From NCBI GenBank assembly GCA_947453415.1, contig CANGGG010000034.1, positions 1 through 33,167 on the forward strand: 33,167 nt of DNA, written 5' to 3'. Position 1 is the stretch's first letter, and every line of letters starts with the position of its first letter. Position numbers and translations under genes: made by a program. The notes under the pieces are model-generated. The model was not told where the DNA came from and did no database searches. It saw nothing but the letters and a program-made list of their open reading frames with translations. The stretch comes from Bacteroidota bacterium. Lineage in GTDB: Bacteria; Bacteroidota; Bacteroidia; UKL13-3. Shown here in pieces: positions 25,352 through 32,990 of this stretch.

Positions 25352-25875
25352 AATATTGGCTTTCTATTGAAATGCTTTTCATGGCAAATAAAGTAATTTT
25401 TTTTGTTAAATTATAAAGTGAGGCTTAATTATTATATATTTAATTTTCATAAACTTAATTGTTCAAGTAAATTTTAGGAACACTCGTTTTTAAAATTGTA
25501 AAACACATTTCACAAATCATTGTATATCAGTTTTTGTGTTAAACGGTTTTAATATTTCAAACTGCTGTTTTTAACAATAAAATTTGTATTTTATAATAGA
25601 CAAAAAAAATACAATGTGTTTAGTCCCAAACTGCTAGATGCTTGTTAACATTGGAAAAAAATATGTGCGAAAATACCTTATGCACAGCCCAACATTCAAT
25701 ATATATAGCCTTCGCAAGGTGCTACAAAAAAATATGTGGATATACCAATTTGAAAATGTGTTTTGAACCTTGCACTTTTGATTGACCCATTATCGCTATC
25801 ATTTAAAACCATAAATAATTTTTAGCTTTAATAGTTTCTTTAATAAAAAAACACGTCAATAATACTTTGTAACAC
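25352..25875. other. 524-nt AT-rich non-coding region upstream of nrdJ
   Basis: No credible ORF and no RNA gene is visible. An inverted repeat TTGTATTTT/AAAATACAA lies near 25585-25616. CAAACTGCT is repeated at about 25558 and 25627. The stretch 25655-25677 and the stretch 25726-25746 share the 13-mer AAAAAAATATGTG. CCTT/AAGG (25710-25719) can form a small hairpin. TACTTTG just before the nrdJ start (25863-25869) is a near match to the -7 element. I found neither the B12-box of cobalamin riboswitches nor a convincing NrdR box. Confidence 0.6.
25664..25743. promoter_or_regulatory. Cluster of DnaA-box-like 9-mers
   Basis: TTATGCACA (25678-25686) matches TTWTNCACA exactly. TGTGGATAT (25735-25743) is one mismatch from the box on the opposite strand. 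TGTGCGAAA (25664-25672) is also one mismatch away on the opposite strand. Three sites within 80 nt in AT-rich DNA, ahead of a ribonucleotide reductase gene, suggest DnaA-linked control. A replication-origin-like element is the alternative. Chance remains possible in sequence this AT-rich. Confidence 0.4.
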
Positions 25876-28800
25876 ATGAGCAAGTCAACAAAAAAAACTA
25901 GCGAGACTAAAGGTCTAAAAATTGAAAGACATTTTACCAAAGAAGGTGTTAGTCCATATGATATGTTTGAATACGACTATCGTACTTCTATCATAAAAAA
26001 CACCAATGGAAGTGTAGTATTTGAACTGAAGAATGTGGAAGTTCCTAGCTCGTGGAGTCAAGTGGCTACTGATGTGTTGGCACAAAAATATTTTAGAAAA
26101 GCAGGGGTTCCCCAGCCTGATGGAACCCTTGGACAAGAAACAAGTGTTAAACAAGTGGCTCATAGAATGGCTCATTGCTGGATGAAATGGGGCGAAGAAT
26201 ATGGTTACTTTGACTCAAGAGATGATGCGCAAATTTTTTATGAAGAAATGGCATTTATGATCGTTGGTCAATATGCTGCACCAAACTCACCACAATGGTT
26301 CAATACTGGTTTGCATAGCTCATATGGCATTACTGGAAAACCACAAGGACATTATTTTGTAAATCCTAGAACTGGTGAATTAGAAAAATCGACTTCAGCA
26401 TACGAACGTCCGCAACCGCATGCTTGTTTCATTCTTTCGGTGGATGATGATTTGGTAAACGATGGTGGAATTATGGATCTTTGGGTTCGTGAAGCTCGAA
26501 TATTTAAATATGGTTCTGGTGTTGGAACTAATTATTCAAAAATTAGAGGCGCTTCAGAAAAATTAAGTGGCGGTGGAACCTCATCAGGGTTAATGAGTTT
26601 TTTAAAAATAGGTGACAGGGCTGCTGGCGCAATAAAATCGGGTGGAACTACACGTAGAGCTGCTAAAATGGTTTGCTTAGACTTAGACCATCCAGAAATT
26701 GTAGAGTTCATTAATTGGAAAAAAAACGAAGAAAAGAAAGTGGCAGCTCTTATTGCTGCAGGCTATTCAAGCGATTATGAAGGCGAAGCTTATGCAACAG
26801 TTTCTGGTCAAAATTCAAATAATTCAGTGCGCATTCCTCATTCGTTTTTTCAGGCTTTAAATGAAGGAAAAAATTGGGATTTAATAGGAAGATCAAACGG
26901 CAAAATTATCAAATCGATTCCATCAAAAGAAATGTGGGATATGATAGCCGATGCAGCTTGGGCTTGTGCCGATCCTGGTGTACAATATGATTCTACCATA
27001 AACGAATGGCATACTTGTCCTGAAGGTGGTAGAATAAATGCTTCTAACCCTTGTTCGGAATATATGTTCTTGGATAATACTGCTTGTAATTTAGCTTCAC
27101 TCAATTTGATGAAATACTTTGATGCTGATACTTTAACTTTTGATGTAAAAGGCTTTGAACACAGCAGCAGATTATGGACTATGGTATTAGAAATATCAGT
27201 TTTAATGGCGCAGTTTCCTTCCAAAGAAGTAGCACAACTTTCATACGATTACAGAACTTTAGGTTTAGGTTATGCTAACTTAGGCTCTATGTTAATGATA
27301 GCTGGAATTCCTTACGATTCACCAAAAGGATTTGCTATTTGCGGAGCAATAACCGCTATTTTAAATGGAGTTGCTTATCAAACTTCGGCCGAAATGGCTA
27401 AGTATTTGGGTACATTTACCCGTTACGAAGAAAACAAAAAACACATGTTACGTGTAATGCGTAACCACCGATATGCAGCTTATAACACGCCAGAAGCTTA
27501 CGAAGGAATTACAGTAAAACCTGTAGGAATAGATCCTAAATATTGCCCTGATTATTTGTTAACTGCGGCTACCAATGCATGGGACAAAGCAGTTCAAATG
27601 GGCGAGCAATATGGATACAGAAATGCACAAGCAACTGTGATAGCTCCTACTGGAACTATTGGTTTGGTAATGGATTGTGATACTACTGGAATTGAGCCTG
27701 ATTTTGCTTTAGTAAAATTCAAAAAATTATCGGGTGGTGGTTATTTTAAAATCATTAATTCTGGAGTGCCAGCGGCCTTAAAAAACTTAGGTTACAAACA
27801 AGCAGAAATTGATATTATAGAAAAATATGCCATCGGACATGCATCTATAAAAGGTGCGCCACATATTAATCCTGAAAGTTTAAAATTCCACGGATTTAAC
27901 AGTGAAGAAATTAAAATAATAGATAAAGCCGCTGCGGGTGCTTTTGAAATTGGTTTTGTATTTAATCATTGGACATTAGGCGAAGCTTGTTTGCAACGTT
28001 TAGGATTTACAGAAGCTGATTATAATAGTCATTCATTTAATTTATTGCGTAAATTAGGGTTTACTAAAACAGAAATAGAAGAAGCCAACGATTATATATG
28101 CGGAACCATGACGGTAGAAGGTGCGCCTTATTTAAAAGACGAACATTTACCAGTATTTGACTGTGCTAATAAATGTGGCAATAAAGGCGAAAGATACATA
28201 GCAGCAACGGGTCATATTAGAATGATGGCCGCTGCTCAACCTTTTTTAAGTGGTGCCATTTCAAAAACTATTAATTTACCTAACGAGGCAACATTAGAAA
28301 ACATCAAAGAATGTTATTATTTAAGTTGGAGTTTGGGCTTAAAAGCCAATGCGCTTTACCGCGATGGTTGTAAATTAAGTCAACCACTTTCAAATAAATC
28401 TGACGTAAAAGAAGAAGAAGATATTCAAGAAGCAGTGGAAGCCGTTCTTGGTAACGATGCTCATAAACCTGTTGGAGAATTAAGTCCAGAACAAGTTTTA
28501 GAAGCTGCTACTGCTATTTTAAATAGAACCCACGACACTGCATTCAAACATAAATTAGCGGGCGTAGTAGCTCGTAAAACTTTACCCGGAAAACGTGGTG
28601 GATTTACCCAAAAAGCTACCGTTGGGGGACAAACAATTTTTGTTAGGACTGGAGAATATGAAGATGGTACTTTGGGTGAAATATTTGTAGATTTACACAA
28701 AGAAGGAGCCACATTGCGCAGCTTAATGAACTGTTTTTCTATTGCGGTATCTATGGGCTTGCAGTATGGTGTTCCTTTAGAAGAATATGTAGATAAATTT

Positions 28801-29271
28801 ACTTTTACTCGTTTTGAGCCAGCAGGTATGGTTGCTGGTCACGACAATATAAAAAATGCAACGTCTATTATTGATTATATTTTCAGAATGATAGGATTTG
28901 AATACATGGGTCGTGAAGATTTTGTTCAAATTCCTGCTACTGAAAGCCAACGAAGTCAGTTAGCCATTAATCAGCATAAGCATGCTTTGCAAAGTGCAAT
29001 AAATGTACAATCGGAAGGAGCTATTTTGGTTAATAATATTGCTAGTACATCTGCACCCATTGGGTTTTATAAAACTGAAACTATTGCCATTGCTCCGCAA
29101 ACCATTTTAACAACTAAAAGCAAAACAGCAGAAGCTCAATTAGACCAAGTAAGTGAAATGAATAAACGCATGGGCGATAGTCCGGCTTGTTCTACCTGCG
29201 GACATATAACTATTAGAAGTGGTTCGTGTTACAAATGCTTAAATTGCGGTACGCAAACTGGTTGTAGCTAA
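25876..29271 (+). CDS. nrdJ: Adenosylcobalamin-dependent (class II) ribonucleotide reductase
   Basis: Reduces ribonucleotides to deoxyribonucleotides using a B12-derived radical, independent of oxygen. The 1131-residue single chain has the 10-stranded catalytic barrel. The NxCxE radical motif is at about 391-395 (NPCSE), and substrate-loop segments include YAAPNSPQWFNTGL and APTGTIGLVMDCDTTGIEPDFAL. The C-terminal third carries the TSCPD-type region (GKRGGFTQKATVGGQ... GEIFVDLHKEGATLRSLMN). A cysteine-rich tail, CSTCGHITIRSGSCYKCLNC (about 1104-1123, then GTQTGCS), supplies the redox/zinc cysteines that regenerate the active site. It is longer than the roughly 830-residue Thermotoga type. It follows a long regulatory-looking region and ends in its own terminator. 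No cobalamin synthesis gene is in the window. Confidence 0.97.
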   Translation: MSKSTKKTSETKGLKIERHFTKEGVSPYDMFEYDYRTSIIKNTNGSVVFELKNVEVPSSWSQVATDVLAQKYFRKAGVPQPDGTLGQETSVKQVAHRMAHCWMKWGEEYGYFDSRDDAQIFYEEMAFMIVGQYAAPNSPQWFNTGLHSSYGITGKPQGHYFVNPRTGELEKSTSAYERPQPHACFILSVDDDLVNDGGIMDLWVREARIFKYGSGVGTNYSKIRGASEKLSGGGTSSGLMSFLKIGDRAAGAIKSGGTTRRAAKMVCLDLDHPEIVEFINWKKNEEKKVAALIAAGYSSDYEGEAYATVSGQNSNNSVRIPHSFFQALNEGKNWDLIGRSNGKIIKSIPSKEMWDMIADAAWACADPGVQYDSTINEWHTCPEGGRINASNPCSEYMFLDNTACNLASLNLMKYFDADTLTFDVKGFEHSSRLWTMVLEISVLMAQFPSKEVAQLSYDYRTLGLGYANLGSMLMIAGIPYDSPKGFAICGAITAILNGVAYQTSAEMAKYLGTFTRYEENKKHMLRVMRNHRYAAYNTPEAYEGITVKPVGIDPKYCPDYLLTAATNAWDKAVQMGEQYGYRNAQATVIAPTGTIGLVMDCDTTGIEPDFALVKFKKLSGGGYFKIINSGVPAALKNLGYKQAEIDIIEKYAIGHASIKGAPHINPESLKFHGFNSEEIKIIDKAAAGAFEIGFVFNHWTLGEACLQRLGFTEADYNSHSFNLLRKLGFTKTEIEEANDYICGTMTVEGAPYLKDEHLPVFDCANKCGNKGERYIAATGHIRMMAAAQPFLSGAISKTINLPNEATLENIKECYYLSWSLGLKANALYRDGCKLSQPLSNKSDVKEEEDIQEAVEAVLGNDAHKPVGELSPEQVLEAATAILNRTHDTAFKHKLAGVVARKTLPGKRGGFTQKATVGGQTIFVRTGEYEDGTLGEIFVDLHKEGATLRSLMNCFSIAVSMGLQYGVPLEEYVDKFTFTRFEPAGMVAGHDNIKNATSIIDYIFRMIGFEYMGREDFVQIPATESQRSQLAINQHKHALQSAINVQSEGAILVNNIASTSAPIGFYKTETIAIAPQTILTTKSKTAEAQLDQVSEMNKRMGDSPACSTCGHITIRSGSCYKCLNCGTQTGCS

Positions 29272-29293
29272 TTTTTACAATAAATTACAATAT

Positions 29294-29330
29294 AAAAATC
29301 CTGCTAATTTTAAAACTAGCAGGATTTTTT
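29294..29330. terminator. Terminator between nrdJ and the mgtC-like gene
   Basis: AAAAATCCTGCTA (29294-29306) pairs with TAGCAGGATTTTT (29317-29329), with T6 on the + side and A5 on the other, so it should act in both directions between the two convergent genes. Confidence 0.9.
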
Positions 29331-29359
29331 ATTTAATAATAATGATAACCTTTTAAAAG

Positions 29360-30061
29360 CTATTCCAATGTGTCCCATCTTATCAACTGAATATCGGGTA
29401 AACTATTAAGCATGTCATTTATTTCATTGATTAAATTATCCGCTTTTTCTGATGATTTAAGTGAAATATCAATCGATACTTTGTTGCTTTCAGTATATTC
29501 AACATTGTAAGTATATACTTTTAAAATATTGCTTTTTTCTATTATCTTAAACAAGTTAATTCTTAGCTCATTTTTAACTTCTAAGCCACATTTTACCATT
29601 AATTTATAACGAATATAATTGGTGTTGGTATTGCTAAAAGTTCTGTTTTCAATTTTGGTTTCTACAGGTTTTAAAATTAAATGAGAAACAATAACAAAAA
29701 AAGTTCCAATACTGGCTTCGTACCAAAAACCCAAACCTGCTAGGCAGCCCACGGAACCGCTACACCAAATGGTAGCTGCAGTATTTAATCCCGAAACATT
29801 AAAGCCTTCTTTCATAATTGCACCAGCACCCAAAAAACCGATGCCTGTAACAATCTGAGCGGCTATGCGGGCCTCACCAGATGAATCTCCTAAAATTTTG
29901 GCCCCTAATAAAATAAAAAGTGCAGAGCCTAACGACACCAAAGCATTGGTTTTTACACCAGCCATTTTATGTCGCCATTGGCGCTCAAAACCAATAGCTG
30001 TGCCAAGTAATAAAGCTACTAATAACCTTATCTCAAATTGAGTAATTGTTACCATATTCAT
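29360..30061 (-). CDS. MgtC/SapB-family membrane protein
   Basis: Inner-membrane protein of 233 residues. The N-terminal half has four or five membrane helices with the family motifs LLLGTAIGFERQWRHKMAGVKTNALVSLGSALF, given here only to locate residues 16-48 in two parts: LLLGTAIGFERQ and VKTNALVSLGSA. It continues with IVTGIGFLGAGAIMKEG, NVSGLNTAATIWCSGSVGC, and a final helix. The C-terminal 90 residues form a soluble ACT-like domain (VYTYNVEYTESNKVSIDISL). In pathogens MgtC supports growth at low magnesium and inside macrophages by affecting the ATP synthase; in environmental bacteria the role is unclear. Monocistronic on the - strand, convergent with nrdJ. Confidence 0.92.
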   Translation of the reverse strand: MNMVTITQFEIRLLVALLLGTAIGFERQWRHKMAGVKTNALVSLGSALFILLGAKILGDSSGEARIAAQIVTGIGFLGAGAIMKEGFNVSGLNTAATIWCSGSVGCLAGLGFWYEASIGTFFVIVSHLILKPVETKIENRTFSNTNTNYIRYKLMVKCGLEVKNELRINLFKIIEKSNILKVYTYNVEYTESNKVSIDISLKSSEKADNLINEINDMLNSLPDIQLIRWDTLE

Positions 30062-30107
30062 TTGGTAAAATTACAAAATATTTATGTTTTTTTTGAATAT
30101 TTTAACA

Positions 30108-30160
30108 AACACCCTCCTATCAAGGAGGGTTGAAAAGCTTCAGCTTTTCGTGGAGGTGTT
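30108..30160. repeat. Two-hairpin palindromic repeat
   Basis: ACCCTCCT/AGGAGGGT (30111-30130) and GAAAAGCT/AGCTTTTC (30132-30149) are two perfect 8-bp hairpins. They are enclosed by the outer pair AACACC(C)TCC / GGAGGTGTT (30108-30117 and 30152-30160). The unit can fold as a three-way junction. It lies between two - strand genes and is much richer in G+C than its surroundings. It is probably a dispersed intergenic element. Confidence 0.75.
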
Positions 30161-30181
30161 ATTAGTTTAGGGAAGTCTTTG

Positions 30182-31186
30182 TTATTTCAAACGTTTCATA
30201 CCTGCAATGGCCAATTCGTAATTTGGATCTGCTTTTAACACAAACTCGTAATTTAGTTTTGCATTTGTAAAATCTTTTAAAGCTTCATAACAAAGGCCGC
30301 GCATGTAATATGCCGGCAAAAAATCGTTCATCATTCTTACACATATATCAAAATTATGAATGGCTTCTTTTAAAAATCCTGTTTCAAAATTTATGTAGCC
30401 TACATTGTAATAGCATTCAAAATAATCGGCATTTTTTTCAATTACTCTTCCATAATCTACCAACGCCATTTTAAATCTTCTTTCGTTTTGCCAAAAAGTA
30501 GCTCTAGCAAAAAAAGCATCTGCATCATTTGGTCTAATTCTAAGGCAAGCATTGATATATTCTAAAGCTAATTTGTTTTTTTGTGCCAATAATATTTTAG
30601 CTAAAATCATGTGACTGTCGTAGTCGTTATTGTCTAATTCTATGGCTTTTTGAAAATTAGAAATTGCCTTTACCGTATCACCTACATCTTTGTAATTCAT
30701 GGCTCGCAAGTGATAAGCATAAGCATTTGTTTTTTCTATTGCTATAATTGAATTAGCTAAATTGATTGATTTTTCATGCTCTTTGGTAATGTAATACAAA
30801 TCGGCCAATTTGATTTTAGCGTCTATAAATTCTGGTTGCAGTGCAATGGCTTTTTCGTAATTTTTAGCTGCTAAAATAGTTTTAGTTAAACTGTAATTAG
30901 TGCGCGCATACATAAAAAAATAGTTGGCATTATTCGAATCTAAAGTGCAGGCATCTTTAAAATCTATTGCTGCTCGATCCATAATTTTTGCTTCAAAATA
31001 TTTTGTTCCTCTTTCAAAATATAATTCCGCATTAGTAGGATTAGCTTGTATTTTTTCGGAAATTTCCTGAACTCCAGCTTTTATGGCTACAGAATCAATA
31101 TTGGAATTTGATTTGATTTGATTTGTATTGTTGCCGCAGGCAATAAAAAAAATGGATGCTAATAAAAGAAGGGTGTTTTTATACAT
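30182..31186 (-). CDS. TPR-repeat lipoprotein
   Basis: A 334-residue exported protein. The lipoprotein signal MYKNTLLLLASIFFIAC has lipobox FIAC, so it is membrane-anchored after processing. From about residue 50 to the end there are about eight tetratricopeptide repeats; the canonical pattern is clear in YFERGTKYFEAKIMDRAAID, YHLRAMNYKDVGDTVKAISN and YYNVGYINFETGFLKEAIHN. TPR arrays hold protein partners together; here the partner is unknown. No enzymatic domain is present. The gene is separated from the MgtC gene downstream by the palindromic repeat at 30108-30160. It is divergent from the four-helix-bundle gene. Most likely a periplasm-facing scaffold, but this is only family-level inference. 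Confidence 0.9.
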   Translation of the reverse strand: MYKNTLLLLASIFFIACGNNTNQIKSNSNIDSVAIKAGVQEISEKIQANPTNAELYFERGTKYFEAKIMDRAAIDFKDACTLDSNNANYFFMYARTNYSLTKTILAAKNYEKAIALQPEFIDAKIKLADLYYITKEHEKSINLANSIIAIEKTNAYAYHLRAMNYKDVGDTVKAISNFQKAIELDNNDYDSHMILAKILLAQKNKLALEYINACLRIRPNDADAFFARATFWQNERRFKMALVDYGRVIEKNADYFECYYNVGYINFETGFLKEAIHNFDICVRMMNDFLPAYYMRGLCYEALKDFTNAKLNYEFVLKADPNYELAIAGMKRLK

Positions 31187-31262
31187 TTTTGAAAAAAATT
31201 AGTCGAAATAAATTAAGTGTTTATTACAAGTCACAAAAAAACGTAATTTTGTTGGCACAAAA

Positions 31263-31298
31263 AAGTGTTTAAGTTCGATGTTCGAAAGTGTTTAAGTT
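31263..31298. repeat. Tandem direct repeats upstream of four-helix-bundle gene
   Basis: AAGTGTTTAAGTT occurs at 31263-31275 and again at 31286-31298, separated by a 10-nt spacer that, with the flanking bases, holds TTCGATGTTCGAA. A shorter copy (AAGTGTTTA) is at about 31215-31223. The exact reverse complement occurs after the gene at 31724-31736. Confidence 0.75.
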
Positions 31299-31333
31299 TT
31301 TTTGCTAAAATGTGGTGTGAGTAAATATTATTT

Positions 31334-31702
31334 ATGAGTAAAGTAGATCGTTTTGAAGATTTGGATTGTTGGAAAAAATCACGAGAACTAGTGAATGTTA
31401 TTTTTGATATTTGGGAAAATCAAATGAAAAATAAATATTTTTCCACGCAAGACCAAATAAAAAGAGCGGCTATTTCTACCATGAACAATATAGCAGAAGG
31501 ATTTGGTAGATATAGTAATAAAGAGTTTATTCGCTTTTTAGAATATTCAGCTGCTTCATCAATGGAAGTTAGAAGTATGTTATATGTTTTAATTGATAGA
31601 AAATATATTGATGAAATAGCATTTGAAAAATGTTATCAATTAGCAATCGATCACACTAATATTACCTTAGGTTTGATACGATATTTAAAAACAAAACTTT
31701 AA
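31334..31702 (+). CDS. Four-helix-bundle protein (S23 / 23S rRNA intervening-sequence family)
   Basis: A 122-residue cytoplasmic protein of the family named from ORFs found in 23S rRNA intervening sequences. It is structurally related to the Avd accessory protein of diversity-generating retroelements. The signature is clear: FEDLDCWKKSRELVNVIFDI, then QIKRAAISTMNNIAEGFGR, EFIRFLEYSAASSMEVRSML and a last amphipathic helix CYQLAIDHTNITLGLIRYLK. Free-standing copies are frequent in Bacteroidota genomes and their function is unknown. No reverse transcriptase, variable repeat or rRNA fragment is adjacent. The gene is framed by copies of AAGTGTTTAAGTT upstream and by the inverted form downstream, which suggests that gene and repeats moved as one unit. 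The promoter is not clear; the ATG at 31334 is the only good start. Confidence 0.93.
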   Translation: MSKVDRFEDLDCWKKSRELVNVIFDIWENQMKNKYFSTQDQIKRAAISTMNNIAEGFGRYSNKEFIRFLEYSAASSMEVRSMLYVLIDRKYIDEIAFEKCYQLAIDHTNITLGLIRYLKTKL

Positions 31703-31713
31703 CTAAAGATATA

Positions 31714-31756
31714 AAGCACTTTTAACTTAAACACTTTAAAACTTTAACACCTAAAC
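31714..31756. repeat. Inverted copy and degenerate ACTTTAAC-type repeats downstream
   Basis: AACTTAAACACTT (31724-31736) is the exact reverse complement of both upstream copies. It is followed by related units such as AAACTTTAACACC and CTAAACACT up to 31758. These fill almost the whole 66-nt gap before hmgA. Confidence 0.7.
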
Positions 31757-31768
31757 ACTCATAAAACA

Positions 31769-32926
31769 ATGGCATTTTACTACAAACAAGGACAAATTCC
31801 CGCAAAACGACATACACAATTCCGCAAACCTGATGGCAATTTATATGCAGAAGAATTGGTTTCTACCGAAGGTTTTAGCAGTTTGTATTCATTGGTTTAC
31901 CATTGTAATGCACCAACTTTGGTAAAAGAAATAGGCGAAGCTTATAGCATTGCGCCCAAAGCAGCCATTGAAAAAAACCTACAAAACCGTAGTTTTTTAA
32001 CTTTTAAAACTACCCCTGAAGCCGATTATTTGAAAAGTAGGGTTTATGTTTTGTTCAATAAAGACGTTTATTTGGCTGCTGCTGCTCCGCAAAAAAGCAT
32101 GACAGATTATTTTTTTAAAAATGCGGATGCCGATGAAGTAATTTTTATTCACGAAGGCTCGGGCGTTTTAAAAACAGTATACGGACAAATTGAATTTGAA
32201 TATGGCGATTACTTGGTAATTCCCCGCGGAACCATTTATCAATTGCATTTTGCAACAGAAAATAACAGGCTTTTTATTACTGAATCATTTTCTCCCATTC
32301 GTCCGCCCAAGCGTTACTTAAACCAATACGGACAATTAATGGAACATTCGCCTTATTGCGAACGCGATATAAAATTACCCTTACTTAAAGAAACTTTTGA
32401 CGAAAAGGGTGATTTTAAAGTTTTAATAAAAAAAGAGGACATGATTTTTCCTTATACTTATGCCGCACATCCTTTTGATGCCGTGGGTTGGGACGGATTT
32501 CAATATCCTTATGGATTTAGCATTCATAACTACGAACCAATAACTGGCCGAGTTCACATGCCGCCTCCAATTCACCAAACTTTTGAAGGACATAATTTTG
32601 TAATTTGTTCGTTTGTTCCTCGTTTGTACGACTATCATCCACTTTCAATTCCTGCGCCTTATAACCACAGCAATGTAGATAGCGATGAGGTTTTGTATTA
32701 TGTAGATGGTGATTTTATGAGCCGTAAACATGTGGAGCGTGGCATGATAAGTTTACATCCAAAAGGCATTCCACATGGCCCACATCCGGGAATGGCTGAA
32801 AAAAGTATTGGTAAAACTGAAACCAAAGAATTAGCAGTCATGATTGATCCATTTTATCCATTACAAATAACTGCTGCTGCCATGCAAATGGAGGACCCTA
32901 GCTATTATAAAAGTTGGGTGGAATAA
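31769..32926 (+). CDS. hmgA: Homogentisate 1,2-dioxygenase
   Basis: Iron(II) ring-cleaving dioxygenase that converts homogentisate to maleylacetoacetate in tyrosine and phenylalanine breakdown. The 385 residues form the usual bicupin, somewhat shorter than the roughly 430-residue eukaryotic enzyme. N-terminal GQIPAKRHTQFRKPDG and the first cupin (FIHEGSGVLKTVYGQIEFEYGDYLVIPRGT) are typical. The C-terminal cupin holds the likely iron ligands: His in YNHSNVDSDEVLYY with the Glu six residues on, and His in GIPHGPHPG. The sequence HMPPPIHQTFEGHNFVICSF is also conserved. The gene stands 66 nt after the four-helix-bundle gene. No fumarylacetoacetase or 4-hydroxyphenylpyruvate dioxygenase gene is within the window. 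Confidence 0.95.
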   Translation: MAFYYKQGQIPAKRHTQFRKPDGNLYAEELVSTEGFSSLYSLVYHCNAPTLVKEIGEAYSIAPKAAIEKNLQNRSFLTFKTTPEADYLKSRVYVLFNKDVYLAAAAPQKSMTDYFFKNADADEVIFIHEGSGVLKTVYGQIEFEYGDYLVIPRGTIYQLHFATENNRLFITESFSPIRPPKRYLNQYGQLMEHSPYCERDIKLPLLKETFDEKGDFKVLIKKEDMIFPYTYAAHPFDAVGWDGFQYPYGFSIHNYEPITGRVHMPPPIHQTFEGHNFVICSFVPRLYDYHPLSIPAPYNHSNVDSDEVLYYVDGDFMSRKHVERGMISLHPKGIPHGPHPGMAEKSIGKTETKELAVMIDPFYPLQITAAAMQMEDPSYYKSWVE

Positions 32927-32932
32927 GGGAAA

Positions 32933-32958
32933 TTTTGAATGTTGGGTTTTGAATGTTG
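32933..32958. repeat. Tandem TTTTGAATGTTG repeat
   Basis: Two exact copies of the 12-mer (32933-32944 and 32947-32958) are separated by GG, followed by a degenerate third (TTGAATTAGG). It is a short simple repeat just after hmgA. Confidence 0.6.
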
Positions 32959-32990
32959 AATTAGGTGTTAATGAAAAGTTGTAAATGTTT

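Noticed and set aside
25691-25710. NrdR box (CAATATATATAG near 25697)
   Set aside because: The half-sites are spaced two bases too far and only one such element is seen; NrdR boxes normally come in pairs.
25352-25875. Cobalamin riboswitch ahead of the B12-dependent reductase
   Set aside because: No B12-box-like conserved segment and no matching core was found; the visible repeats are AT-rich direct repeats.
31334-31702. A diversity-generating retroelement or 23S rRNA intervening sequence
   Set aside because: There is no reverse transcriptase, no template/variable repeat pair and no rRNA sequence around the four-helix-bundle gene.
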